Below are positions 1-11,289 of a stretch of 64,000 nt of DNA, piece by piece. The notes below the pieces were generated by a model that did no database searches, had not been told where the DNA came from, and saw nothing but the letters and a program-made list of their open reading frames with translations. Position 1 is the stretch's first letter, and every line of letters begins with the position of its first letter. This DNA comes from Diphasiastrum complanatum (lineage: Eukaryota > Streptophyta > Lycopodiopsida > Lycopodiales > Lycopodiaceae), in assembly GCA_029204225.1 (NCBI GenBank), contig CM055092.1, positions 12,838,476-12,902,475 of the forward strand, written 5' to 3'. The translations under genes were made by a program, and so were the position numbers.

Positions 1-1421
1 AAACAGTGTCCATAACCGCAATCTCGGCAGGAGGTTGTATATTGTCCCTTGTAGGGACATTCTGCAATTCTGTGTCCCTCGCCGCATCCGTAGCAGCCAT
101 AATTTCTTTCACCTTGACGTTGAGTTTGAGCTGCATAGGCCGAAACATATTCATTTATGGCAGGATCCATAAATGATTCATATGGTCCGTACCACTGCTG
201 CTACTCAGGTTGAGGTGGCATTTTCATTTCTTGTTCCACTACTGTCATGTTTACATGGGCCACTTGTTGATTGGCTGGCCTTGGTGGAGCAGGTAAGGCC
301 ATGCGTTGTGGGTGATTGGGTGCGCCATACCTTGGTGCCACGTTAGGTGCCCCTTGATGATAAGGATAAGAAGTTTGATAAGGACTTCTCTTCTGTTGAA
401 CAACCCTGGGATTAAACGGGCAAAATGTCGTATCGTGCGATGTTGCATTGCACAGATGGCAGAATCTATGTGTCAGTCTCACATTTTGCTTTAGGACTGG
501 ACACTCGTTCGTTGTATGGTTTTTCGTGCATACTGAACACCATACATTTTCTCGTCGAGGATACTGCAGCTGGTTTGGTTCCGGTTGATGTGGAGTTACT
601 ACTACAGTTCCTTGTAAGGCCTTCAATTTTAGGTCAAACTGCGCCGTAAGTTGCTCCATCTACTGTTTGTGTAATTTTGTCATTTGCTCCAACAGCAGTT
701 CTATGGATAAAGCGGATGCGTTTGATGATGATGATGCAATCGAGGGAGTAGGAGTGTGGGTGGAAGGATATTCGTCATCAGATCCCTCATCCTCTTCCCT
801 GATGGCATCTTCCATAGCTTCTTGCAGAGTAGCGTACTGCTCCCGTCGTTTCAGTTCTCTTCTGATGCTTCATGGTAATTCGGCTAGGAACCACATGATC
901 ACCACATGATCGGGAGTCAGGGCTGCACTACACTCGGATTGTAGATGTTTGACCCGTTCAATATAGTCTCGGACCCTTTCTCGTTTTCCCATCTTGACTT
1001 TGCTCAACAGGAGAAACTGGTCTTCCAAGAACTTCCTTGGCTTAAAGCGCGTAATGAGAGCTGCTTTAACCGCTTCCCACTCTTCCTCTAACAGGTTGAA
1101 AAACCAATCCTGAACCACTACAAGAAAGGACATAGGAAATAGCATCAGCTTCTCCGCAGGAGTCCGTTCACCATAGATTTCACAAGCTTGCTCGTAGATC
1201 TGGAGGAATCGGATGGGATCTGATGATCCGTCGTATTTTGGTATCTCCATCTGTGGTGCTCTCCGAGCTGCATACAAGGGTGCGACAGGTACGGTTTGGC
1301 CCATTGGATCCATTGGTGTTGGTTCTGGTTCTGCCTCTTGTTGCGCAAATGCTAATCTGGGAAGGTGTGGTGTCTGATTTGCTATCCTTCGTGCTATTGA
1401 TCGTCCCGATCTCAGATTCAT
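1..1421 (-). pseudogene. gag: gypsy gag polyprotein, interrupted by in-frame stops
   Basis: One frame reads from ATG 1,421 to the window edge, broken by stops at about 870-872 (TGA), 660-662 (TAG) and 201-203 (TAG). The first segment (184 codons) has the retrotransposon capsid pattern: an IPKYDGSSDP entry, WF.L..EEW, then DYIERVKHLQSEC. The second segment is acidic and Ser-rich. The later segments carry zinc knuckles: CSVCTKNHTTNEC (CX2CX3HX4C), CHLCNATSHDTTFC and, near 80-40, CYGCGEGHRIAEC (both CX2CX4HX4C). These knuckles bind genomic RNA in the family. A 66-codon ORF (1,618-1,418) ends in an ATGA overlap with the gag start and may be decayed gag sequence or an upstream ORF. Confidence 0.8.
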
Positions 1422-1429
1422 CCGATGGT

Positions 1430-2711
1430 AGGTTCCAAAGTGATTGGATCTTGCTTATACAGGAGGATGCAGTCTGGATATTCAAGGATCTGATTGATCT
1501 GATCAGCCGGAATGAATTTTAGTCCTTTTACGGTGGTTTTTCCTTGATAACTTTTGACTCCTTGCACTGATTGACCTGATATTTTGACAGTAGCTGGATC
1601 TGATGCAGATCTTTCCACTGATTTGGTCTGCGAGGGTTATCTTGTGTGAGGGTTGGTTGTGCGAGGGTTCTTTAGCTATTTTTGCAAGTAAAAAACTTGA
1701 TATCTTTCAGATCTCTGGGAAGTAACTCTCGCAAGCTTCACAGTAGCTGGATCTGGGTCAGATCTCACTATAGAATTCTCTGCGAGAGTTAACTCTCGCA
1801 AGAAGTGAAAATTACACTGTCTGCGAGGGATCAAAATCACTTTTTGTGTTTGATCTTCACCAGATCTTCATACTAACTCTCGCATGCTTCATCACTGATG
1901 TAATTTGACATTCTGAATCGATTAAAAGGGCCTACGAGAGTTCTTACTGGAAGGATTTGCTGGATCTTCACTTTTTAGTGATTTTTTAGCACTTAAATCC
2001 AATTTTCTGCTCATTGGAATCAAAATAACTCTCGCAAGCTCTTCTGTGTCGTGGTCTCACTGAGATGGAACTTCAGAATCCTCTGCGAGAGTTCTTGACC
2101 ACTGGAACAGAAAATTTCACTATCTACGAGGGTTCACTGGTACTTTCCTGTCTTTTTTTTACTAGGAACCCTCGCACAAGCACTTATACATCAAACTAAC
2201 TCTCACAAGTTTCTCTGTGTCCTGGTCTCACTGAGATGGAACTTCAGAGGGCTCTACGAGAGTTCTTATGAAGATTTGATTTTTTTTTTTTTTTCAGGGG
2301 TTTTTTGAATTTTTTAGGATTTTTCTTTGATCTTTACAATTTGCTTGGAAGTAACTCTCGCAGGCTTCTATGCAGGTCTGGGACAGTACCTTGGAGCTGT
2401 TGCCAGTCATGCAAGGGTTAATTCCCACTGATTCTGGAAATATAAAAATCTGATGAGTTTTTTTGGCTCTTTTCCCTCCAAAATACAGATTGGTGCATTT
2501 TTTGAGTTTTTTGGATGATTGGTTTGGGTTTCAAGCCCTTAGAGGTCGTTCAGGGCCTCCTCTACCCTCTCACACCTCCTCCGCTAGCTGTGAACAGTCC
2601 AAACACAAAAAAATACAGAAAACTAGCTCGCAACTTCTAGAAATCTACCTAAACTACTCTAAAAAGCAAGAAAATAGCTAAAATGCAACTAAACTAGTTA
2701 GTGGAAACTTA
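1430..2711 (-). repeat. gypsy leader with repeated TGCGAGAGTT / AACTCTCGCA motifs
   Basis: This untranslated stretch lies between the primer site and gag. It holds about fourteen copies of a 9-10 base motif in both orientations, for example near 1,723, 1,874, 1,931, 2,026, 2,081, 2,122, 2,167, 2,199, 2,251 and 2,351. A perfect 20-base palindrome, TGCGAGAGTTAACTCTCGCA, sits at 1,781-1,800. Around two copies (about 2,026 and 2,199) the flanks also match (tcactgagatggaacttcag), so the region looks like a decayed tandem array of 170-190 base units. No coding sequence is apparent. Confidence 0.75.
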
Positions 2712-2729
2712 TCCCCGGCAACGGCGCCA
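2712..2729 (-). other. Primer binding site for tRNA-Asp
   Basis: The minus strand reads TGGCGCCGTTGCCGGGGA, the 18-base complement of the 3' end of plant tRNA-Asp including CCA. It lies one base inside the LTR end, as expected for minus-strand DNA priming. Confidence 0.9.
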
Positions 2730-2730
2730 C

Positions 2731-3210
2731 TGTGGGGTCGAAGATCTCTCGTAGTATAGCCCTTCCGCCTGTCAACAAAGGTTAGATCACTGGATAGGTG
2801 CCTAACTATGCATAGATGCTACTTTTAGTTAATTTCCTACTTTCTCCCTTACCTCTACTCACCACTATACTACTCCTCTTTAACTCTACTCCTCTACACT
2901 AACATTCATCATAGTTTTGGTTGAAGAGAAGGAATGGAGAAGAAGAGATTGAGAAGGGAAGAGAAAGAGAGAGATAGAGAGTGAGGGTGGAGGTTAGGTC
3001 AAATGCTCCTTATGCTTGCTAATGGAAAAACATTCACTATGACAAACAATAAACATGGAAATAGAAAGCAATAGAAAACACAATCAAGAGCAATAGCAAG
3101 TAAGCGTGCTCATTGGGCCATGGGCTTATACACGCAGGATGCCATGCCCTTGCAACACATTTTATTGGAGGATTTTATTTATTTACACTTTGTTGGGAAT
3201 ACCCCCAACA
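2731..3210 (-). repeat. 5' LTR of the gypsy element
   Basis: The 480-base segment runs from TGTTGGGGGTATTCCCAACA (3,210 downward) to CCCCACA at 2,731, next to the primer site. The first 20 bases form a near-perfect inverted repeat. It includes a purine/pyrimidine-biased stretch at about 2,925-2,995. The partner LTR is outside the window, so the outer edge rests on the TG...CA rule and the primer-site position. Confidence 0.75.
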
Positions 3211-4172
3211 AACATGTATCTGAGCATCTCCCTAGGCGCAGCAAACTGAGAGATAGTTATCCACACCACCTTGAAATTGTTGTCATCTCATTCAACGGGT
3301 CTGAGCACGGGCCTCCAAAACACTGAAGGATAATCATTGTTCCTTACTAAGCATGATGTATAAGGATATCCATTGTTGCCATGCACAAGAGAGAGGCTAT
3401 CTTTATCATTATTATTAAGCTTTGGAAAAAATGAATCATGAAAGAGTGGAGTTTTGGTGAAGAAGACGTGAGAGAACCAATGTGCACTAACATCGCCTCC
3501 TCAGTAGTGAGCATTGCTGTTGATACACGAGTTTGAATTTTTGAAGTACCCGAGTATTGAGTTGAGTGATGGCCTCTAACAGCAATGTGGAGTGCTGGCT
3601 CTTGACCGTTGAGAGAGAAGGAGTATCGCTCCCCAGAACTGAGTAATTTTGTTACTGATCACTCTTTCAAGCTGTCCTTATATCGTTTTTTTGAGCGCTA
3701 CCCAGTTTCCAATGCCGTTCCATCATAATCAAAAGAGGCACTATCATTTGAATACAGGTCAAGTATGGAACTCACTTTGCTTGAACGATGTCTACTGAGC
3801 GCCGGTCAAAGAGATGAAATGAGATGCAAACTCTGAAAACTGGTTGAGTGAGGCATCTAATACACCTAGGCGGAAATCTGAGCACTCATTGCTACCTGCC
3901 AGACTGAATTTCTACACGAACTCAAGGATCTATGAGCACTGGTGTGATGCCTACCGAATGAGTGCCACACTGTTTGGTTCTTGCTCTCGATCCTTGACAA
4001 ACCACATCTGAGCAGTGGATGCTCTGACTGGAAAAATTCATATTGCTGATTGCTAAATTATCGTGGAGACTTGATAAGCTTCTACCATCTAAGCATAGAA
4101 TTTTGAGAGCAAGCCATCCTTGAGCTACCTAAGTTTACGTACCAGAAATATGCAAATGAAACAAGGGTTATG
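3211..4172. other. Unassigned intergenic stretch
   Basis: No convincing coding frame, LTR or repeat family was recognised here. The reading frame of the neighbouring unknown ORF cluster stops at 4,173 and I could not follow it further. Confidence 0.4.
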
Positions 4173-5490
4173 CTATGCTTTATCAATTCCATTGACATAT
4201 AAATGCTTGGTGATCCATTTGCGTTCATCATTGGCAGCTTCGTTTTTATGTAATGGGACAGTGTTCTCTTGAATCCATTTTTTGTTCTTTAAAACCTCTA
4301 AGGCATTTTTCCTTCAAAATTCAACATGCTTATCTATATCTGTAACAGGGTACATAGGTAAGAGTTTCATGAGTTTGAACCATCCATCATGTAATTCAGT
4401 AGCAATACTTTGAATATTAGTATGTTGCAATACTATATGATTGAGTCCGTTTTCCATTGAATGGCTAAGGACCTTACTACTTATAAAGCTGCAATCCGTA
4501 GTTACAACATGACCGAACTTATTTGAAACAAAGCCTTTGAAACGTTTAAAAGTAGAGCACGAGCAAACTTGAAGATTTTTTATTTGAAAATTGTTGAAAA
4601 CTTCATAAGAAAAATACCATTCCATTTTGACATTTGGCATGTATGACCAACCAAACACTATATCATCAAAGGACTCATGTATAAAGCCAAATAACTGTAG
4701 TAAAATGTGAGAGTAAAACTTCTTCATATGAACGGTCTCAAACATTCTATTGCGATAAAGTAAATGTAAAAAGAGTTTTTCCTTTGTTTCGTGTGTAATG
4801 AGCTGCAATCGATCCAAAGTATTTCTGATTACCTCCCTCCTTTCCAAAACCATCTCGTCCTGCAACCATATCAATCCCGATAGAAATTCAGCTTCTTGAC
4901 CAGCAAATCGCTCTTTGTACCACTCCCTTGTCCTTCTTTTCTCTTGTATCCAGTAAACTTTCTTTCTTTTCCTTGGCCAGATAGAACAGATCTAGGGTTG
5001 TTGAGATTGAAAGTGCATGTACATTTGCTAGAGTTTTGGAAGAATTTGTCTTGCAAAGTAGAGAAGCTAGGTCTTTTAAGTAGGCGTTCAATTTCTCTAA
5101 TATTTTCGGCATCACCAAGATGAGCAAGGAGTTTAGCAGAGGGATTTGCGACAAGTTCAATGGATGCTTCAATCATGTACTGGCTAGATAAAGGAAGGTA
5201 ACATGGGCTTTGACAATATCCCTAGCGGGTTTGTGTAGCCATAGAAAAAAGGCATTAAGTTGGTTTTGTGGGGAGGCACCTGGAAAGAAAATGCTCAGAT
5301 TATTCATCATGTACTTGACAATGGAGGACTGATTTTTACACTTGTCTCCACATCTACATTTGAAAAAGGGTCTTTTCCAGTTCCAAATTTTGGCTTGGTG
5401 GAGATTCATTCTATTAAATCCAGTGTCGAAATGTCCACGGATACGTGCCCAGGTTTGCTGTTGACAGATCCCCTGCTCCAGAGGATCTGT
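4173..5490 (-). pseudogene. Unidentified ORF cluster of about 430 codons, broken by two frameshifts and one stop
   Basis: Four minus-strand pieces abut almost perfectly: about 5,490-5,173, 5,176-4,871, 4,874-4,314, and, after an in-frame TGA, 4,313-4,173. Each frame change happens over an overlapping stop/start of a few bases, as expected of one gene with single-base frameshifts. Visible features are a Cys cluster FKCRCGDKCKNQ in the first piece, a basic GQGKERKFTGYKRKEGQ stretch in the second, and CSCSTFKRF plus KFGHVVTTDCSF and MENGLNHI in the third. I do not recognise the family. The KFGHVVTTD / MENGLNHI pattern faintly recalls the region before the RT core of Penelope-like elements, but no RT or GIY-YIG motif is present. 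A decayed transposon protein is the likeliest reading. Confidence 0.5.
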
Positions 5491-6689
5491 TGGTTACCTT
5501 TCTATGGCTTACTTCTTCTGCCTATCAGCAAAGACGGTGGGCTTAGCTTACAGTTATTCGTTCTTGTTTAAAGGCCCAGATTAGGCAAAAGGAAATAGAT
5601 TTGACGTTGTAGTATAGTTTTGTCCTGCCTATCAGAGGACATCCGGATGGGTCTCTCTTGAATCGTGTCACATGCAATCAATCCATCATGTAACCAAAAC
5701 GTTCAACCAAATGATCAGCATACAGTTTAGGTGAACAACTAAGAAATTTACTTCTACTTTGTTGCAAAATGAACTGAAATCAGATCCTCAGCACTACTAC
5801 ACTTGCATAAATTGACAAAACAATAAACAAGAACTAATCTACAGCATTTAGAAGTCCAAGAATCAAGAAACCAACCAGTCTTTTGATTCTTGGACATCCC
5901 AAGAACATCAAAGAGATATGCAAGAACTACACCACAAATCCAGCCTATTTAGTTTACTTGAATGCTGGCTCCTACATTAATCCACAAGAAAACATGAAAT
6001 TTAATCCACAACTAGGAAAGCAAGAAAACTAATCCACTCTAAATCCACAATCACACACTATATGAATGGAAGGCCATGATCATAGGGGCATCACTCAAGA
6101 AAACCATCATGATCAAGGAACTTAGTGTAGCATCAAACTCATGGAAAATCTTCTTATTAAGCATGGAGTAGATACAATGCAAAAAGCTCCTCTACATAAA
6201 GAGGGAGTCTCTTAAATAAGCAAGAGAGCTTCTTAGGTGGCATCCTAGTGGAATTTCCACATTTCACAAATTACAAGTGGAATAATGCTCTCCACTAGTG
6301 GTCACCATCAAAAGGTGGCTCGCTCTACTTTCTTTAAGAGGGGTCTACTTGCATTTATTACATTTGCCTAGAAATACTAGTTCCTAGATGGTCATTCCAT
6401 CTTCCGGGATTCACCACGAGGCTTACACAGTTCTTGCTTGCCATTCCTAACTCCGAGTATCTTGGGGATTCGTCCATAATCAGCCAACATTTGCTCAGAA
6501 GGGCAACGGGAAGGCTCAAATTTGTTCATGCGAATGATAGTTTCAAAGGCAATAGGCATATCTAGAATGGAATTTTTGTTAAGAGCAGCCAGTTTACAAG
6601 CCTGAACTTTTTTTTCAATAAGGTGAGTAAGGATGCACCAAAGCTCAATGGGAATAGGTGCAAGAAAGTTAACAATGGGTAAGCTCCAC
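5491..6689. other. Unassigned intergenic stretch
   Basis: I see no gene or repeat family. It is AT-rich with scattered stops in all frames. A short self-similar pair occurs at about 5,855-5,900 (aagtccaagaatcaagaaacc and its inverse ttgattcttggac), a small imperfect hairpin. Confidence 0.4.
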
Positions 6690-7220
6690 AGCTTATAAGA
6701 AGTACTGTGGATTTGAGTTCAATAGTGCGAGCAGGTACAAAAGGGACTTGGCAATTTTTGGATTGGCAAAATTCAAAAGTGGATTGATCACCAATATCAC
6801 AGATATCCTGAGAGAACGTTTCAAGTTGTGTGGCACTATCTTCATCCAGTTCATCTATGAAGACAAGAGGATGTGGAGAAGGAGGTGATTCGGGTATGGT
6901 AGGTGAGGGTTCAACAGAATGTGGGTCGTTTTCTTTTTCAAGACAAGTGAAAACTTTCTAATATGAGAGTTATAAAATTTCTCTTCATTCTCATATTTTT
7001 CCGCAATACCAGCCAAATTTGAAGCCAACATCTCAATGGTACTCATGGGATCAACCTTGGTTTTACCAAATTCCAAGTACATCCTAACCCAATGTAAAGT
7101 ATCCAAAAGGTGAGTGAACCAAAGCACTTTATCTTCAGGCCCAGCAACATTACAAGTATTATGATCTATCCCATTAATAAAACTATGCAACATGATAGTT
7201 TTTTTCATGCAAATGATCAA
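6690..7220 (-). pseudogene. Hypothetical protein fragment with one frame change
   Basis: A 121-codon minus-strand ORF (7,220-6,855) has protein-like composition, for example KVLWFTHLLDTLHWVRMYLE and IAEKYENEEKFYNSHIRK. Near 6,957 another frame takes over and stays open to about 6,700 (VFTCLEKEND, a Pro/Ser stretch, then FIDELDEDSATQLETFSQDI). The switch could be a one-base frameshift or a small unrecognised intron. No known domain was recognised. It might be related to the possible first exon at 8,444-8,527 on the same strand, but no phase-matched exon chain could be built. Confidence 0.35.
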
Positions 7221-8443
7221 AGTTTGTATAAATAGATTAGGGGGGGGAAGGGGCTGCCCATAACCCAGATCTATAGCGCCTTGATACCAACCTGAGGACT
7301 AAACATAAAATAGACCTATGTTAGCACATGAATCCAAATAAGGTAAAGGTTTTGGTACTATCCCGGCCAAAGGATAGTCAGATTTACACCTCAAGGATGC
7401 ATAGAGAGAGATTAATAGAACAAAGCTTCTCTTGACAAGTCAAGACCAAAACCTTTTAAAACCCTTTATTCATAGACCAACAAGGTAAAACATAGCTGAA
7501 AAGTATACAGTCCTAGCAAAAGCACCGTGAAGCAAAACATATTTCAAGACATCCAGCTAGTACCTGCCACCATCCCACCACACAAAACCGTACAAGTTAG
7601 CACAGTGAGGAAGATAGGTGTCAACGCTGAATGTCAATTGTTATCCATGTACAAAATACGTTAAGCTCAACTAATCAGCTTGCAGTGTAAAAAAGTTTTT
7701 TGTAGTCCAATCTTCCCTTACTGACAATTATTACAAGTGATCGGCCAAACCATACTGGTGTCGTATCAAGGCGTCTGCCATACTTATCACTTTTTTGTAT
7801 CTTTAATTAGTACATATACGACATTACGCATTTGAAAAAAAACTATATATAAAAAATGTGAGCGTACAAGTAGTTTGGACCAGTTTATGAATTTACGGGC
7901 AAATCCATGCCATACCGACATTCATATCTGTAAACAGAAACTGTTTGGTACTCGTGACTTCTTGAGCAAATCCATGCTATACAAGAGTCCGCAAACTAAC
8001 TTATCGTTCTTTAAGTTTTAGACCATAATCATGATTTAGACAATAACCAAAAAATTGCTTCCTGTAAGTGCAAATTAGAATAGCAAGTGTTTGTGACTTT
8101 ACACTCATACTAAGACCGGGGCAATTCTATGCGGTTCCAATCTTATGAATGTACACATTCTTAGCACAAATCCATGTACATATAAGAACTTACAATCGCT
8201 ACGCAAATGCTTGTAAAGAAAGTCGTCAAAAGACTATTAAAAGACCCAGGTTTATCATTATCCCTATGGTGAGTACTAATATAGCATTTATTGTCAGAAA
8301 AGGAGAAGCATTTAAAGCACTTATAATTATGAGTCATTCTGCTTTCTTTTGAACACTTCTGTCAAGAGTAGTAGTTTACTTACTCCGTCACCCTGTCTTC
8401 TAAGCTTTATCAAAGAAAATAGAAACCTCCATGTGTTACTAAC
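7221..8443. other. Unassigned intergenic stretch
   Basis: No gene or known repeat was seen. A phrase of the type caaatccatgCCATAC / caaatccatgCTATAC / caaatccatgTACATA recurs near 7,903, 7,967 and 8,167 with similar flanks, suggesting an old, strongly diverged local duplication. Confidence 0.35.
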
Positions 8444-8527
8444 CTGAATGGTAGATGAAACCGATTCTTGTGAGGCGATCATATTTGCATTTGTTTGCAG
8501 TTGAGAAACTTGACCTTCCGTATCCAT
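8444..8527 (-). other. Possible isolated first coding exon (28 codons)
   Basis: On the minus strand an ATG at 8,527 opens 28 codons rich in Gln, Ser, Thr and Asn (starts MDTEGQVSQLQTNANM). They end exactly at a good donor, CAG|GTTAGT (8,444/8,443), followed by intron-like AT-rich sequence. Composition and donor suggest an exon, but no partner exon or homology was found, so it may be chance. Confidence 0.22.
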
Positions 8528-8829
8528 TTCTACGTATAGTCATTGCATTTTTTATTGCAGAAATCATGTGATTCTCTTTGATGCATTGCAATGTTTCAAT
8601 TTTGCAATCCTCCTAACATCCTCTAATACAACACAAATTCTTCCGTGTGATAGAATGGGCCTCCCTTTGAAATTTCAAAGACAGTCTATTAGCTTCAATT
8701 CAATGACAAACAAAAAGCGTTTGTGACATAAACACAGAACCACATTTTATCCTAGCGAAGCTAAATATAATAGTCTTGACGTTCAAATCCAGTTCTACAT
8801 GCGCGAACCAAGCACATCAAAATACATTA

Positions 8830-9262
8830 TCATATTGTTTGAGAGAAAATTCTTGATGGAGCCATTGATCATGTTTTTTGTAAATCTGAAGATCAAATGG
8901 CAGATATTTCTACTAAGTCATTAGGTAGATGTAAATTTGAAAAGTTTCGTACTCTATTAAGAATAGAAGAATGTAATTTCATCATTAAGGGAGAGTGTTA
9001 GAAATCAATGATAAACTTCATTGTTACTGTTTATGATGTACTTTATTATTGACAACTATTACCAGTTGTAATTAGTCGTAGGCTAGTTTATTAGTCTACT
9101 ACTAGGTTTTTCTCGCTCTATCAAGGTTCAGGATTTATTTGTACATTTTACATTCAGAGTGTGATATAGTGTTGAGTGAGAGTGAGAGTGCGTGTTCTTC
9201 TTCCGCCTTCTTTGGTGATTGCTTATGGTGAATGCTTGATGTTGTTTATCTGATTATTGACA
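8830..9262 (+). mobile_element. Ty1/copia 3' tail: RNase H end, polypurine tract, 3' LTR
   Basis: At 8,855-8,990 the plus strand encodes the typical end of copia pol (VFCKSEDQMADISTKSLGR, then KFEKFRTLLRIEECN). A polypurine tract (aagggagag) follows, and an LTR starts with TGTTAG at 8,996 and ends about 9,262 in TTGACA. The rest of the element and its 5' LTR are absent. Its LTR abuts copia integrase sequence at 9,263, so it either inserted into, or recombined with, a second copia element. Confidence 0.8.
8996..9262 (+). repeat. copia 3' LTR (about 267 bp)
   Basis: It begins TGTTAGAAATC right after the polypurine tract and ends GATTATTGACA just before the change to integrase-coding sequence. 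The start is certain. The end is inferred from the TG...CA rule and the sudden onset of the next element. Confidence 0.65.
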
Positions 9263-9975
9263 TTTTTACCAAGTTCAAAGCATTTTGTGATGCAAATGGG
9301 ATCAAGGAGGAGTACACAAGCCCAAGGACACCACAATAAAATGGAGTGGCCGAGAGGAAGAATAGAACCTTAGGTAAAACCAAAGCCATGGTTAGGTGCA
9401 AATCTTCTTAAATCCTTTTGGGATCAAGCTTTGTTGTGTGCTAATTTTCTATGCAATATATGGTCGAGTGTGGTATTTTGGATGGAAAAACCTCTTTTGA
9501 GGTCTTGTTTGGTAGGAGGCCGAGTGTCAAGTTTTTCAGAGCTTTTGGATGCATTTGCTATATCAACATTACTCTTGATGATAGGACAAAGGAGGATCCA
9601 CCTTCAAATAAAGGTATATTTGTTGGTTATATTGAGTTGACCAAGGCTTAAAAAGTTTTTATTCCTTCAACTAAAAAAAGTGTTCATTGGAAGAGATGTC
9701 ATTTTTTATGAGAAAAACTTTCCAAAAGTTTTTTCAAGTGGTGGTGTGGATATTGGATCTAACCCTCTTGACGTTGATGACATTGATGATACTTTGGATG
9801 TTGATGTTGAAGAGCCTACTTCCCAATCAAAAGCCAAGGAGGACATCAAGGCAAAGGCAACAACCTTTGAGACTCACTTATGATGAAAAAGTAAGCCTAT
9901 GTTCTCATAACCTTTTTTGATGAACCTACATGTGTAGATGAAGCAAGACAACAAGAGGAGTGGATCCAAGTAATC
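9263..9975 (+). pseudogene. Ty1/copia pol fragment: integrase C-terminal half to start of RT
   Basis: Plus-strand frames read FCDANGIKEEYTSPRTPQ, then NGVAERKNRTL (the conserved catalytic-Glu region of copia integrase). These are followed by KTSFEVLFGRRPSVKFFRAFGC, FVGYIELTKA, FIGRDVIFYEKNFPKVF and finally DEARQQEEWIQ, where the RT domain should begin. Stops and frameshifts interrupt it (TAA after TSPRTPQ, shifts near 9,410-9,450 and 9,660). No RT follows, so this is a dead internal fragment. Confidence 0.85.
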
Positions 9976-11289
9976 TTGAGTAAGATTTTTGAAAGTAGAG
10001 AGCCAAAGAAAGGGTTGCACCTTTCAATCATTTTTAATACTTTTCAACACTTGACATGGATAACTTTAGATGCACATATCTATCTCAACATAAGTCCAAA
10101 TTGAAAAAAAATTGAAAGACATGTTTCTATGGTCATACAATATTTTTTAAGTAGACAAACAAAAAAAATATTGTTTAAATAATGGTATTATCCACTCATA
10201 TATGACATTTCCAGTTTTGGTGATTCTAATTAGCACTTAAAAGGATAACTTTGAATGCACGTATCTATAGATCTCCAAATTCAAATTTTTTTTTAATAGG
10301 CATGTTTCTATATTCCTATAGGATTTTTAAGAAGCTACAATTGAATGTAAAATTCACAACAATGTAGTCCCATATATGAAAATATCGAAGTTTCATCAGT
10401 ACCCCCACATGTTTGACACATCATATCTTACATATAGTTGCTCAAAATGAAGGTCTCAAAATTTTTAATCGGTAAATGTATATATATGAAGAACACACAT
10501 GTGAAAGTATTTGATGTGATTCACCATACTCTATGAGGTATGACTTTTTAAATAAGTGCTTGAAATGCACTTTTGTGTGCATTTTGTGGCAACTCGAGTG
10601 TTAAGGGCAATGCACCTCTTCTTAGACCAATTTGAAATATACCTCTTCTAAAATTCTAAGAGACTGATTTTTCCTCCTACCTCATCCTTGACCTATTGTT
10701 CTTCATTATTTCCTCACCTCATCCAATGAATATAATAAAATTTATCATCACCTTCTTAATTTTCATAAGTCTCAAAAATTGCAAGCACTATAATTCCACA
10801 ACTCTAACGTGTATGCTATCTTTCTAATTTACTTCTCATTTTCATTGCAATATTCTTTTCAAACTAGTACTAGTATGATGATGGTAATATCATTTCGTTT
10901 TATCAGAGGGCATAATGTTTCATAATTTTTCCAAAAATAAATAGATTTTTATTTGTAGGAGATTTTTGTGATGCTAGCTAGAGTCATAAGATATCAAGAA
11001 ATCAATTAGATCCAAGTTACACAATTTTTTTTAGCTCAAAACACATAAAAGATGTGATGATACTTGGCTTCTAGAATAAATGAGATCTCAAGTGAGTGTT
11101 AAGCACATTTTACAATAAATGCTTTAGTTTTTAAGCTACTTTCATCATTTCTATAGACATTCTAATCCTTCAATGGTCTATATTGTTCTTGTGCTATTTT
11201 ACACAGGAAATATAAAAGCACTTTTTTTTCAAGCATGGGTACCATAATAACGACTTTCACTCAAAAATGAATTATGGAGGAAGATTTTT
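9976..11289. repeat. AT-rich noncoding stretch with a diverged ~185-bp duplication
   Basis: No gene was seen. Two segments starting near 10,056 (ggataactttagatgcaca) and 10,242 (ggataactttgaatgcacg) share order and wording for more than 100 bases, including catgtttctat and a TTTTTAAG block, so an old tandem duplication is likely. The remainder to 11,289 shows nothing recognisable. Confidence 0.45.

Larger units (their letters stand above)
1..3210 (-). mobile_element. Ty3/gypsy-class LTR retrotransposon, 5' half, cut by window edge
   Basis: Read on the minus strand, the order is LTR (3,210-2,731), a primer binding site complementary to tRNA-Asp (2,729-2,712), a leader of about 1.3 kb, and a gag gene running off the left edge. 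Protease, RT and integrase would lie outside the window. The LTR begins TGTTGGGGGTATTCCCAACA and ends in ACA, one base from the primer site. A tRNA-Asp primer site is typical of Athila/Tat-type and related plant gypsy elements. Gag has several in-frame stops, so this copy is inactive. The gypsy assignment rests on primer site and gag style because no pol is visible. Confidence 0.85.
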
